NCBI GenBank assembly: GCA_038252255.1
Contig: JBBSAM010000021.1
Location: 1-64,000, forward strand
Direction of reading: 5' to 3'
DNA length: 64,000 nucleotides
DNA from: Chersky-806 sp038252255
Lineage (GTDB): Bacteria > Actinomycetota > Acidimicrobiia > IMCC26256 > JAENVU01
The position numbers were made by a program, and so were the translations under genes. Shown in pieces: positions 24,479 to 34,053 of the stretch. The number at the start of each line of letters is the position of its first letter. The stretch's first letter is position 1. Under the pieces are notes generated by a model that searched no databases, was not told the DNA's origin, and worked only from the letters and a program-made list of their open reading frames with translations.

Positions 24479-27400
24479 ATGGCCGCGGCCTATGCGGAGC
24501 TCCACTGCCACACGAACTTCTCCTTCCTCGACGGGGCGAGCCATCCCGAGGAGCTCGTCGAGGAGGCCCATCGACTCGGGCTCTCTGCCCTCGCGGTCAC
24601 CGACCACGACGGTCTGTACGGCGTGGTCCGCTTCGCGGTGGCCGCGCGCCCGCTCGGCTTGCCCACCGTCTTCGGTGCCGAGCTCACCCTCGGTGCCCGG
24701 ACACGAGGCGGAGGCGAGGATTCCCCTGCTGGAGGCCAGCGCGCGAGCCGGAGCCGACCCGGAACGGTGTCCAACGGGCACGCGGATCCCGCGGGGGAGC
24801 ATCTCGTCGTCATCGCCGAGGGGCCGTCGGGGTATGCGGCGCTCGCGCGCTCGATCAGCGAGGCGCAGATGCGGGGCGAGAAGGGTGCACCGAATCTCGG
24901 CTTTGGTGACCTCGCCGCCGGCGCGACGCGCGGACCGTGCTTCTTCCTGACCGGCTGCCGCAAGGGTGCGGTCCCTGCGGCACTCGTGCGCGACGGTCCG
25001 GCTGCAGCGGAGCACGAGCTCGGTCGGCTGGTGCGCGCGTTCGGGCGGGACCGGGTGTTGGTGGAGCTGTGGGACCACGGCGACCCGATGGACCGGCCGC
25101 GCAACGACGCGTTGGCGCGGCTCGCGGCGCGCGCCGGCGTAGAGGTGGTGGCGACGAACAACGTCCACTACGCCACTCCCGATCGTCATCGGTTGGCCCG
25201 GGCGCTCGCGGCGATTCGCAGCCGGCGCAGCCTCGATGAGCTCGACGGATGGTTGCCCGCCACACCGTTCGCGCACCTTCGGAGCCCGGGCGAGCAGCTC
25301 CGGCGCTTCGCCCGCTATCCCGGCGCGGTCGAGCGCGCGGCCGAGATCGCCGCGGCCTGCGCGTTCGACCTGCGGGTAGCCGTGCCCAACCTTCCGGACT
25401 ACCCGGTCCCGGACGGCCATACCGACATGAGCTGGTTGCGCGAGCTCACCACCCGCGGCGCGTCCGTCTACTACCCGTCGACGCACCCGCAACACGCACA
25501 GGCGCTGCGCCAGATCGATTACGAGCTCGGGGTGATCGAGCAGCTCGGCTTTCCCGGCTACTTCCTCCTGCTGCACGACATCGTCGAGTTCTGCCGGGTG
25601 AACGACATCTACTGCCAGGGCCGGGGGAGCGCGGCGAACAGCGCGGTTTGCTACGCGCTCGGGGTCACCAAGGCCGATGCGGTCGCGCTCAACCTGCTCT
25701 TCGAACGGTTTCTCTCCACCGAGCGCGACGGCCCTCCCGACATCGACCTCGACATCGAGCACCAACGGCGTGAGGAGGTGATCCAGTACGTCTACGAGCG
25801 CTACGGACGGGACCGCGCCGCGCAGGTGGCGAACGTCATCACCTACCGGCCGCGCTCGGCGCTGCGCGAGATGGCGAAGGTCGCGGGACTGTCACCCGGT
25901 CACGCGGATGCGCTCACCCGCTGGATCGACCGTTGGCGCTCGAAGGAAGGCGCGTTCGACGACTTCCGTAGCAGCGAGGATGCGCCGCCGGTTCCGGAGC
26001 TGGTGCTCGAGCTCGCGGAGCAGGTGCAGGACTTCCCCCGCCATCTCGGCATCCATTCCGGCGGCATGGTGATGGCCGACCGGCCGCTGGTGGAGTGCTG
26101 CCCGATCGAGTGGGCCCGGATGGAGGACCGCTCGGTGCTGCAGTGGGACAAGGACGACTGTGCCGCGGCCGGCCTGGTGAAGTTCGACCTGCTCGGGCTC
26201 GGGATGCTCACGATGCTGCACCTCGCGGTGGACCTCATCCGGGAGCACGAGCAGGTCGAGGTGGATCTCGCCACCATCCCCCAGGAGCCCGAGGTCTACG
26301 CGCTGCTGTGCGCCGCCGACACGATCGGGGTGTTCCAGGTGGAGAGCCGGGCGCAGATGGCGACGCTGCCCCGCCTGCGGCCCGAGGCCTTCTACGACCT
26401 GGTGGTGGAGGTCGCGCTCATCCGGCCGGGGCCGATCCAGGGCGGCTCGGTGCACCCCTACCTCCGGCGGCGCAACGGCGAGGAGGAGGTCACCTATCCC
26501 CACCCGATCCTCGAGGACTGCCTGCGCAAGACGCTCGGGGTGCCGCTGTTCCAGGAGCAGCTCATGCAGATGGCGATCGACGCGGCCGGCTTCACGCCGG
26601 GCGAAGCCGATCAGCTCCGTCAGGCGATGGGCTCGAAGCGCTCGAAGGAACGCATGGCCCGCATGCGCGACCGGCTCCTGGCCGGCATGGCCGAGCGCGG
26701 CATCACGGGCGCGACCGCGGAGGACATCGCGAAGAAGCTCGAAGCATTCGCGAGCTTCGGCTTCCCCGAGAGCCACTCGGTGAGCTTCGCCTACCTCGTG
26801 TACTCGAGCTCGTGGATCAAGCTGCACTACCCGGCCGAGTTCGTGTGTGGTTTGCTCAACGCGCAGCCGATGGGCTTCTACTCGCCACACACGCTTGTGC
26901 GCGATGCGCGCCGGCACGGGGTCGAGGTCCTCGGGCCCTGCATCGCCGCGTCACGACGGGACTGCACGCTGGAGTCACGCAGCGCCGGGGCGGGCCCGGT
27001 CGGCCAGCCCTTGCCCGGTTGGCACGCGGACCCGTCGATCCATGCGGTGCGCACCGGACTTCGATACGTCCGGGGCCTCTCCAGCGCGCTCCTTGATCGC
27101 ATCGACGCCGAGCGCGCGGCAGCGCCGTTCCGCGATCTCGAGGACTTCACCCGCCGGACGGGCGCGCCGGTCGACGCGCTCGAGTCACTCGCGACCGCGG
27201 GTGCGTTCGCCTGCTTCGGGGTGGACCGGCGCGCGGGGTTGTGGGCCGCGGGCGCGTTGCGCGACGCGAAGCCCACCACGCTGCCGGGAGTGGTCACCGG
27301 GATCGAGGCGCCGCCGCTGCCGGGGATGAGCGAGGTGGAGGAGACCGCGGCCGATCTCTGGGCGACCGGGATGTCGCCGGGGCGCCATCCCACGGAGTTC

Positions 27401-27745
27401 GTGCGCAAGGAGCTCGCGGCTGCGGGAGTGATCACCGCCGGCGCGTTGCGGGAGACCGAGGCGCGCCGCGTCGTGGAGGTCGCCGGAGTGGTGACGCACC
27501 GCCAGCAACCCGAGACCGCCGCCGGCACCGTGTTCCTCAACCTGGAGGACGAGACCGGGCTGATCAACGTGATCTGCCCGCCGGGGGTGTGGAAGCGCTA
27601 CCGGAAGGTGGCCCGGGTCGAGCAGGCGTTGCGGATCCGGGGCCTGCTCGAACGTCATCAGGGTGTCATCAACGTGCTGGCCCAACGGATCGAGCCGTTG
27701 CCACTGACCCTGGCCGACGCCCTGCGCTCCCGTGACTTCCGCTGA
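24479..27745 (+). CDS. dnaE2: Error-prone DNA polymerase DnaE2
   Basis: 1088 aa, SOS-induced C-family polymerase for translesion synthesis with ImuA'-ImuB. Domains: an N-terminal PHP (AELHCHTNFSFLDGASHPEELVEEA, TDHDGLYGVVRF); the palm with PDIDLDIEHQRREEVI, giving catalytic D421 and D423; fingers and HhH; a C-terminal OB domain (VVEVAGVVTHRQQPETAAGTVFLNLEDETG). It is shorter than replicative DnaE1 (~1180 aa) and lacks the long C-terminal tau-binding part. ATG 6 nt after the SOS promoter. About 5.8 kb separate it from imuB. Confidence 0.94.
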   Translation: MAAAYAELHCHTNFSFLDGASHPEELVEEAHRLGLSALAVTDHDGLYGVVRFAVAARPLGLPTVFGAELTLGARTRGGGEDSPAGGQRASRSRPGTVSNGHADPAGEHLVVIAEGPSGYAALARSISEAQMRGEKGAPNLGFGDLAAGATRGPCFFLTGCRKGAVPAALVRDGPAAAEHELGRLVRAFGRDRVLVELWDHGDPMDRPRNDALARLAARAGVEVVATNNVHYATPDRHRLARALAAIRSRRSLDELDGWLPATPFAHLRSPGEQLRRFARYPGAVERAAEIAAACAFDLRVAVPNLPDYPVPDGHTDMSWLRELTTRGASVYYPSTHPQHAQALRQIDYELGVIEQLGFPGYFLLLHDIVEFCRVNDIYCQGRGSAANSAVCYALGVTKADAVALNLLFERFLSTERDGPPDIDLDIEHQRREEVIQYVYERYGRDRAAQVANVITYRPRSALREMAKVAGLSPGHADALTRWIDRWRSKEGAFDDFRSSEDAPPVPELVLELAEQVQDFPRHLGIHSGGMVMADRPLVECCPIEWARMEDRSVLQWDKDDCAAAGLVKFDLLGLGMLTMLHLAVDLIREHEQVEVDLATIPQEPEVYALLCAADTIGVFQVESRAQMATLPRLRPEAFYDLVVEVALIRPGPIQGGSVHPYLRRRNGEEEVTYPHPILEDCLRKTLGVPLFQEQLMQMAIDAAGFTPGEADQLRQAMGSKRSKERMARMRDRLLAGMAERGITGATAEDIAKKLEAFASFGFPESHSVSFAYLVYSSSWIKLHYPAEFVCGLLNAQPMGFYSPHTLVRDARRHGVEVLGPCIAASRRDCTLESRSAGAGPVGQPLPGWHADPSIHAVRTGLRYVRGLSSALLDRIDAERAAAPFRDLEDFTRRTGAPVDALESLATAGAFACFGVDRRAGLWAAGALRDAKPTTLPGVVTGIEAPPLPGMSEVEETAADLWATGMSPGRHPTEFVRKELAAAGVITAGALRETEARRVVEVAGVVTHRQQPETAAGTVFLNLEDETGLINVICPPGVWKRYRKVARVEQALRIRGLLERHQGVINVLAQRIEPLPLTLADALRSRDFR

Positions 27746-27782
27746 TCACGGCAGTGGGTGAGATCTCATCGAGGAGGTGCCG

Positions 27783-27825
27783 CCGCCGGCCGCCGAATGT
27801 CACGGTCGGGCATTTCGGCCGGCGG
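27783..27825. terminator. Bidirectional hairpin between dnaE2 and the GNAT-ACD gene
   Basis: CCGCCGGCCG (27783-27792) pairs with CGGCCGGCGG (27816-27825). The stem extends inward after a 2-nt bulge (gaatg with cattt). It sits in the 89-bp gap between convergent genes, the only structure seen in that gap. Confidence 0.55.
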
Positions 27826-27834
27826 AGATCTTCG

Positions 27835-30543
27835 TCAGGCAGGTGAGCGGAGACGGCGGACTTCGGCGGTCGGGTGCTCGGCAGTACGGGCGACGTGGAT
27901 CTTGACGTCGACTGCCACGACGCCGTCCGCGCGCACGACCACCGGATTGCAGTCGAGCTCGCGCACCTGGGGGAGCTCGTCGGCGAGCATCCCGATGCGC
28001 AGCAGCACGTCCTCGAGCGCGGCGACGTCGGCCGGCGCGGCACCGCGGTAACCGAAGAGCAACGGTGACGAGTGCAACGAGCGGACGAGCTCGGACGCGT
28101 CGACGTCGGTGAGCGGCACGAGGCGCAGCGCCGTGTCGCGGACCAGCTCGGCCGCCACCCCGCCCATGCCGAACAGCACGAGCGGCCCGAAGCTCGGATC
28201 CTGGGTCACTCCGACGATGGTCTCGACCCCCGGCTCGACCATCCGCTGCACCACCACTCCGCCGAGGGAGGTGCCCAGCCTGCTCGCCATCGTCTCGTAC
28301 GCACGCCGCACGTCGTCCTCGGTCTCGAGGCCCAGGACGACGCCGCCGACGTCCGTCTTGTGAATGATCGCCCCGGCTCCGGCCTTGAGCGCAACCGGGA
28401 AGCCGACGGCGGTTGCGGCGGCCGCGGCCGCCCCGGCCGAGTCGGCATGGCGCAGGGGGGCGACCGGGATCCCGAAGGCCGAGCACAGCGCGGTGGCCTG
28501 CTCCGGTGCCAACCACACGTCGTCGCGATCGTGGAGCGCCTCGGCGACGAGCGTGTGGGCGGCGGGTCGGTCGATCCCGGCGAGGTGCGGGACCTCGCCC
28601 TCGGGCCGGCGGGACCATTCGGCATGGTCGGCCGCGCGGCCGAGTGCGGCGGCCGCGGCTTCCGGAAAGGTGAAGCACGGGATGGCCCGCCGGTCGCCCT
28701 CCGGCGCCTGCAGGATCTCCGGTGCGTTCGCCGCGGTGAGAAAGCACGCCACCACCGGTTTGGTCCCGGCATCGTCGGCCGCGGCGACGATCGCTCGGGC
28801 GACGTCGTCCGAGTCGGTGACGAGCGGCGGGACGAAGATCGCGATTACCGCGTCGATGGCGTCGTCGGCGAGCACCGTGCGTAACGCGCGCTCATAGGTC
28901 TCGGCGGTTGCCGACGCGATGAGATCGATCGGGTTCGACACCGAGGCGTCCGGCGACACGAAGCTGCGAAGCGTTGATTGCGTTGCGGGATCGAGCAAGG
29001 AGACCTCGAGCCCCGCGCCTTCGCACGCATCGGACGCCAGGATGCCCGGACCGCCACCGTTCGAGACGATGGCGACGCGCCGTCCGGCCGGGAGCGGCTG
29101 GTGCACGAAGACCTGCGCCGCGTCGAGGAGCTCGGCCAGCGTGTCGACCCGGGTCACGCCGGCCTGGCGGAAGAGCGCGTCGGTCGCGGTGTCGGACGAC
29201 GCGAGTGCGGCGGTGTGCGACGCGGCGGCCCGCGAACCCGCGCTGGTGCGCCCACTCTTCACCGCGAGGATCGGCTTGCCGCGACCGACGCGGCGGGCGA
29301 GCCGGGCGAACTTGCGCGGGTTTCCGAACGACTCGAGGTAGAGCAGGATCACCTTCGTTGCCGGATCGTGGTCCCAGTACTGCAGGAGGTCGTTGCTGCT
29401 CACGTCCGCCTTGTTGCCCATGGACACGAACGTCGAGATGCCGAGGCCGAGCCCGGCCGCCTGGCCCAGCAGCTCGATGCCGAGCGCACCGGACTGCGAC
29501 GCGAAGCCGATCTGGCCCCGCACCGGTGCGAACGGTGCGAAGGTCGCGTTCATCGACACCTCGGGGTGCGTGTTCACCACGCCCATGCCGTTCGGCCCCA
29601 CGAGCCGCATCCCGTGGCGCCGGGCCAGCTCGACGAGCTCCTGCTCGGTCTCGGCGCTGCCGCGCTCGGCGAACCCGGCGCTGATGACGATCAGGCCGTG
29701 CACACCTTTGTCCGCGCACTGCTCCACGACCTCCGCCACGGACTCGGCCGGGACGGTCACCACGGCCAGATCGACGTGCTCGGGCACATCCAGGATCGTC
29801 GGGTAGGCGCGCACGCTCGCGACCGATGGCGCGTGGGCGTTGACCGGGAACACGGGGCCGGTGAACTGGGCGTTCAGCAGGTTGCGGAAGACCTCGTGGC
29901 CGATCGTGCCGGGCCGGCGGCCCGCGCCGATCACCGCGATCGACTCGGGTGCGAGCAGCCGGCGGACGGATCTCGCCTCGGAGATCTGCTCGCGTTCGTC
30001 CTGCACCGCTTGCGATGCTTCGGTCGGGTTGATGGGGAACGCAACATGGACGACGCCATCCGCGAACCGTCGAACGACCTCGTACCCCGCGTCGCGGAGC
30101 ACGCCGAGCATGCGCCGGTTGTTCGGCAGCGTCTCGGCCACGAACGTTTCGATGCCCCGTGTGCGCGCAATCGCCGCGAGATGCTCGAGCATGATCGTGG
30201 CCAGCCCGCGACCCTGCTGGTCGTCCTGCACCGTGAACGCGACCTCGGCCTGGTTTGCGCCGGGCTCCCGGTCGTAGCGCGCGACCGCGACGATGTCGTC
30301 GCCCAGCTCCGCGACGAGCGCCATGCGCGTGTCGTAGTCGACCGCGACGAGATGCTCGAGCCGTCGCGCGGTGGGCCGCGACACCGGAGAGAAGAACCGC
30401 ATGTACAGCGACTCGCTCGAGAGTCGCTCGAAGAGCCCGATCAGCGCGTGATCGTCGTCCAAGCGGATCGGGCGGAGATGCACGGTGCCGCCGTCGCTCA
30501 GTACGACGTCCGACTCCCATTCGGCGGGGTAACGATCGTCCAC
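27835..30543 (-). CDS. GNAT - ADP-forming acyl-CoA synthetase fusion (Pat-type protein acetyltransferase)
   Basis: 902 aa. N-terminal GNAT domain (about 18-170; LRPIRLDDDHALIGLFERLSSESLYMRFF and QGRGLATIMLEHLAAIA), then CoA-binding (ESIAVIGAGRRPGTIGHEVFRNL), succinyl-CoA-ligase-like flavodoxin domain (GFASQSGALG), and C-terminal ATP-grasp (about 680-890; LKAGAGAIIHKTDVGGVVLGL). In the Salmonella Pat protein lysine acetyltransferase the GNAT part is C-terminal; here it is N-terminal. H443 in ASHTAALASSD matches the phospho-His of active ADP-forming synthetases, so the enzyme might still be able to make acyl-CoA. GTG start after TATCCT with 8-nt spacing. Confidence 0.88.
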   Translation of the reverse strand: MDDRYPAEWESDVVLSDGGTVHLRPIRLDDDHALIGLFERLSSESLYMRFFSPVSRPTARRLEHLVAVDYDTRMALVAELGDDIVAVARYDREPGANQAEVAFTVQDDQQGRGLATIMLEHLAAIARTRGIETFVAETLPNNRRMLGVLRDAGYEVVRRFADGVVHVAFPINPTEASQAVQDEREQISEARSVRRLLAPESIAVIGAGRRPGTIGHEVFRNLLNAQFTGPVFPVNAHAPSVASVRAYPTILDVPEHVDLAVVTVPAESVAEVVEQCADKGVHGLIVISAGFAERGSAETEQELVELARRHGMRLVGPNGMGVVNTHPEVSMNATFAPFAPVRGQIGFASQSGALGIELLGQAAGLGLGISTFVSMGNKADVSSNDLLQYWDHDPATKVILLYLESFGNPRKFARLARRVGRGKPILAVKSGRTSAGSRAAASHTAALASSDTATDALFRQAGVTRVDTLAELLDAAQVFVHQPLPAGRRVAIVSNGGGPGILASDACEGAGLEVSLLDPATQSTLRSFVSPDASVSNPIDLIASATAETYERALRTVLADDAIDAVIAIFVPPLVTDSDDVARAIVAAADDAGTKPVVACFLTAANAPEILQAPEGDRRAIPCFTFPEAAAAALGRAADHAEWSRRPEGEVPHLAGIDRPAAHTLVAEALHDRDDVWLAPEQATALCSAFGIPVAPLRHADSAGAAAAAATAVGFPVALKAGAGAIIHKTDVGGVVLGLETEDDVRRAYETMASRLGTSLGGVVVQRMVEPGVETIVGVTQDPSFGPLVLFGMGGVAAELVRDTALRLVPLTDVDASELVRSLHSSPLLFGYRGAAPADVAALEDVLLRIGMLADELPQVRELDCNPVVVRADGVVAVDVKIHVARTAEHPTAEVRRLRSPA

Positions 30544-30604
30544 TGCCGGGGAGGATAGAGGCGAACGCCCCGGTCGGTTGCAGGCGCCGCACTAGCGTCG
30601 GGGC

Positions 30605-33013
30605 GTGGCCGTCACGCCTCCCTCCCGGGCGCATCCGTCAGCCGGGGGACTTTCCGGGCCGGCGTCCGGGACCGAACACGTCACTGGTCCGGACGGACTC
30701 ACCGCGGCCGAAGTCTCCGAGCGGGTGGCGCGCGGTGAGACCAACACGAGCGCCGAGCGCACGAGCCGGACCCTGACCGAGATCGTTCGGGCGAACGTCT
30801 TCACCCGTTTCAACGCGATCCTGGGAACGATGCTCGGGCTGATCCTCGTGTTCGGATCACCCGCGGACGGTCTGTTCGGCATCGTCCTGATCGTGAACTC
30901 CCTGATCGGCATCGTGCAGGAGTACCGGGCCAAGCTCACCCTCGACCGGCTCGCCGTGCTCAGCGCACCGGTGGCCCGCGTGGTCCGTGACGGGACGTTG
31001 AACGAGATCGCGGTGGACCGGGTGGTGCTCGACGACCTGCTCGAGCTCCGGACGGGTGACCAGGTGCCGGCCGATGGCTTCGTGCACGCGTCGGACGGGC
31101 TCGAGCTGGACGAGTCGCTGTTGACCGGCGAGTCGGACCCGATCCTGAAGCACCCCGACGACCAGGTCCTTTCCGGTGCGATCGTCGTGGCCGGAAGCGG
31201 CCGGTTCCAGGCGACGGCGGTCGGCGACGCCGCCTACGCGCGCCAGCTCGCGGCGGAGGCGCGCCGGTTCACCGTCACCCACTCGGAGCTGGTCGCCGGC
31301 ATCAACGAGATCCTGAAGTACGTGACCTGGGTGCTGGTGATCGTCGGACCCCTGCTGTTCTTCCGTCAGCTGCAGGACCAGACCTTGTCGAACGCGATCA
31401 GTGGTGCAGTCGCCGGTGTCGTGGGCATGGTGCCCGAGGGTCTCGTGCTCCTGACCAGCATTGCCTTCGGACTCGCCGCCGTGACGCTCGCCCGGCGCAA
31501 GGTGCTCGTCCAGGAGCTCCCGGCGGTGGAGGGTCTCGCGCGCGTCGATGTGGTCTGCCTCGACAAGACCGGGACTCTCACCGAGGGAATCGTCGAATTC
31601 GAGCGGATCGAGCTGCTCGACGCGGGCACTGACGAGGCGCTCGTCGGCGCGGCACTGGGCGCGATGAGCAATGCCGAAGGAGGCAACGCCACCCAGGACG
31701 CGATTGCCGGTGCGTTCCCGGCCCCGGCGGATTGGGCCCGGGACGGGTTCGTACCGTTCTCGTCGGCGCGGAAGTGGAGCGCGGCCAGCTATGGGAGTGA
31801 CGGCACGTGGGTGCTCGGGGCGCCGGAGATGGTGTGGCTCGACAGCTCGGATCCCGTGCGTCGCACAGCCGACGAGCTGGCCGCCACGGGCAACCGCGTC
31901 CTGCTCCTCGCCCGCGGCGATGCGCTCGCGGCCGAAGAGCTCCCATCCGGACTTCGGGCCGCCGCACTCGTCCTGCTCCAGGAGAAGGTGCGGGGCGACG
32001 CAGCCGAGACGCTCGGCTACTTCCACGAACAGGGTGTCGCGCTGAAGGTGATCTCCGGTGACAACCCGCGAACGGTGGGCGCGGTCGCGCGGCGGGTCGG
32101 GCTGCCCGACGGCGGTGAGCCGGTCGACGCCCGCGACCTTCCCGAGGACATCGACGAGATCGCGGAGGTGCTCGAGCACCACTCCGTCTTCGGCCGGGTG
32201 ACGCCGCAGCAGAAGCGCCAGATGGTGAAGGCACTCCAGTCCCGTGGTCACGTGGTGGCGATGACCGGCGACGGCGTGAACGACGCGCTCGCGCTGAAGG
32301 ACGCCGACATCGGCGTCGCGATGGGTTCCGGCGCGGCGGCAACCCGGGCGGTGGCCCAACTCGTGTTGCTCGACAGCTCGTTCGCGACCCTTCCGGGAGT
32401 GGTCGCCGAGGGGCGCCGGGTCATTGCGAACATCGAGCGGGTCTCGAACCTCTTCCTCACCAAGACGACCTACGCGGCCCTGCTGGCGATCCTCACGGTG
32501 ATCATCGGTTGGCCGTACCCGTTCCTTCCTCGCCACCTGACGATCGTGAGTGCGCTGACGATCGGGATCCCGGCGTTCTTCCTCGCCTTCGCACCGAGCA
32601 CGCAGCGCTACGTACCGGGATTCGTCCGGCGAGTGCTGCGCTTCGCGATTCCCGCCGGGATCGTCATCGCCGCTTCGGTGGCGATCACGTATGCGTTGGC
32701 CCGAGAAGAGACCGTGGGGACGCGAGAGGCCCGCACGATCACCACGGTCGTGCTCATGGTGCTCGGGCTGTACGTGCTCGGAATGCTGGCTCGGCCGTTC
32801 ACGCGCTACCGCGCGGTCCTACTCCTGGCGATGATCGGCCTGTTCCTCGGTGCGCTCGCAATCCCATTGGCACGTGACTTCTATGCGCTCTCGCTGCCAT
32901 CGCTCGACGTGGTCGCGAGCGGGCTGGCCATCGCGGCCGGCGGATGTGTCGCGCTCGAGATCGGCACCCGAGCGGTGAGCTGTTGGAGCAACGCCCGCGC
33001 CGTGCCTGCGTAG
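30605..33013 (+). CDS. ctpE: CtpE-like P-type cation-transporting ATPase
   Basis: 802 aa. Actuator TGES motif (LLTGESDPI), phosphorylation site DKTGTLTEG with D320, hinge MTGDGVNDALALKDADIG, and about ten membrane segments. GMVPEGLVLLTS and ELPAVEGLARVD flanking the P-site are as in mycobacterial CtpE, a calcium-transporting P-type ATPase. No N-terminal heavy-metal domain or CPC motif. GTG start, divergent from the GNAT-ACD gene (61 bp between). It is convergent with corA. Ca2+ specificity is by family analogy. Confidence 0.87.
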   Translation: MAVTPPSRAHPSAGGLSGPASGTEHVTGPDGLTAAEVSERVARGETNTSAERTSRTLTEIVRANVFTRFNAILGTMLGLILVFGSPADGLFGIVLIVNSLIGIVQEYRAKLTLDRLAVLSAPVARVVRDGTLNEIAVDRVVLDDLLELRTGDQVPADGFVHASDGLELDESLLTGESDPILKHPDDQVLSGAIVVAGSGRFQATAVGDAAYARQLAAEARRFTVTHSELVAGINEILKYVTWVLVIVGPLLFFRQLQDQTLSNAISGAVAGVVGMVPEGLVLLTSIAFGLAAVTLARRKVLVQELPAVEGLARVDVVCLDKTGTLTEGIVEFERIELLDAGTDEALVGAALGAMSNAEGGNATQDAIAGAFPAPADWARDGFVPFSSARKWSAASYGSDGTWVLGAPEMVWLDSSDPVRRTADELAATGNRVLLLARGDALAAEELPSGLRAAALVLLQEKVRGDAAETLGYFHEQGVALKVISGDNPRTVGAVARRVGLPDGGEPVDARDLPEDIDEIAEVLEHHSVFGRVTPQQKRQMVKALQSRGHVVAMTGDGVNDALALKDADIGVAMGSGAAATRAVAQLVLLDSSFATLPGVVAEGRRVIANIERVSNLFLTKTTYAALLAILTVIIGWPYPFLPRHLTIVSALTIGIPAFFLAFAPSTQRYVPGFVRRVLRFAIPAGIVIAASVAITYALAREETVGTREARTITTVVLMVLGLYVLGMLARPFTRYRAVLLLAMIGLFLGALAIPLARDFYALSLPSLDVVASGLAIAAGGCVALEIGTRAVSCWSNARAVPA

Positions 33014-33024
33014 CGAATTGCGCG

Positions 33025-34005
33025 CTACAACCAGCCCTTCTTCTTGAACTGGACCCAGAGCAGCACGGTCGCGATCGCCATGGTCGCGAGCGCGATGAAG
33101 TAGCCGAAGTGCCAGTGCAGCTCGGGCATGTAGCGGAAGTTCATCCCGTAGATCCCGGCGATGAGGGTGGACACCAGCAGGATCGCGCCGTAGCTCGACG
33201 TCTTCTTCATGACGTCGTTCATCCGGTTCGAGACCACCGCCAGGTGTGCTTCGAGCAGGCCGGTGAGCAGGTCGCGCTGCGACTCGATGAGATCGGCGAT
33301 GCGCAGCGAGTGGTCGTAGACGTCCTGCATGAGGACGATCGACTCCGGACCGATCCACTCGACCTCGCGGCGCAGCAGGCTCGAGATCACCTCACGAAGA
33401 GGAGCCGCGGCGCGCCGGAACTGCACGAGGCTCCGACGGAGCGTGAACACCTCTTGGGGTATCGCATCGTGGCGGTTGACGCCGAACACGATCTCCTCGA
33501 TGTCATCCAGGCGTTCGTCGACGAGATCCGTGATCGTGAAGTACTGGTCGACGATCACGTCCAGCAGCGCCCAGAGCGAGCACCCGAGATCGTCGTTGTC
33601 ACACTCGAGCCGGATGCGGGCGAAGCGGCGGTTGACCTCGGTGAGCTCCATGGGTTCGGCGCCCTCGACCGGTTGGCTGACCGAGAGGAGCCAGTCCTCG
33701 CCGAAGACGACGTCCACCTCCCGGACCAAGAGGTGATCGTCCTTGACTTCGACCGCGTGCACCGCGACGTGCCAGTGACTGCCGTAGCGCTCGAGCTTGG
33801 TGCGCTGATTCGCGTTGCGAAGGTCGTCGAGCGCGAGCGGGTGGATCGGAAGCGTCTCGGCCAGGTAATTGAGCTCGTCTCCGGTGAAGTCGACGGCCTC
33901 GACGACGAGGAGCGTGCCCTTCCCGGCCCGTGCCCCGCCGAGGTCCTTCACGGCGACGGGTTCGCTCTCCGAGACGCCCTGCCGGAACCGCCGGGCCTCG
34001 ATCAT
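33025..34005 (-). CDS. corA: CorA-family magnesium/divalent metal channel
   Basis: 326 aa. Large N-terminal alpha/beta cytoplasmic domain and long stalk helix (VDERLDDIEEIVFG to QRDLLTGLLEAHLAVVSNRMNDVMKKTSS), then two C-terminal TM helices with the pore signature YGMNF between. C-terminal KKKGWL is on the cytoplasmic side. Start: ATG 8 nt after TAGGCT (complement of 34014-34019), leaderless. Only 11 bp separate its stop from the convergent CtpE-like stop. Ions other than Mg2+ (Co2+, Ni2+) are possible. Confidence 0.93.
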   Translation of the reverse strand: MIEARRFRQGVSESEPVAVKDLGGARAGKGTLLVVEAVDFTGDELNYLAETLPIHPLALDDLRNANQRTKLERYGSHWHVAVHAVEVKDDHLLVREVDVVFGEDWLLSVSQPVEGAEPMELTEVNRRFARIRLECDNDDLGCSLWALLDVIVDQYFTITDLVDERLDDIEEIVFGVNRHDAIPQEVFTLRRSLVQFRRAAAPLREVISSLLRREVEWIGPESIVLMQDVYDHSLRIADLIESQRDLLTGLLEAHLAVVSNRMNDVMKKTSSYGAILLVSTLIAGIYGMNFRYMPELHWHFGYFIALATMAIATVLLWVQFKKKGWL

Positions 34006-34053
34006 GGGTCCGTAGCCTACGGCCGCCCGCCCCGGAGCTGGTGACGCTCGCGC

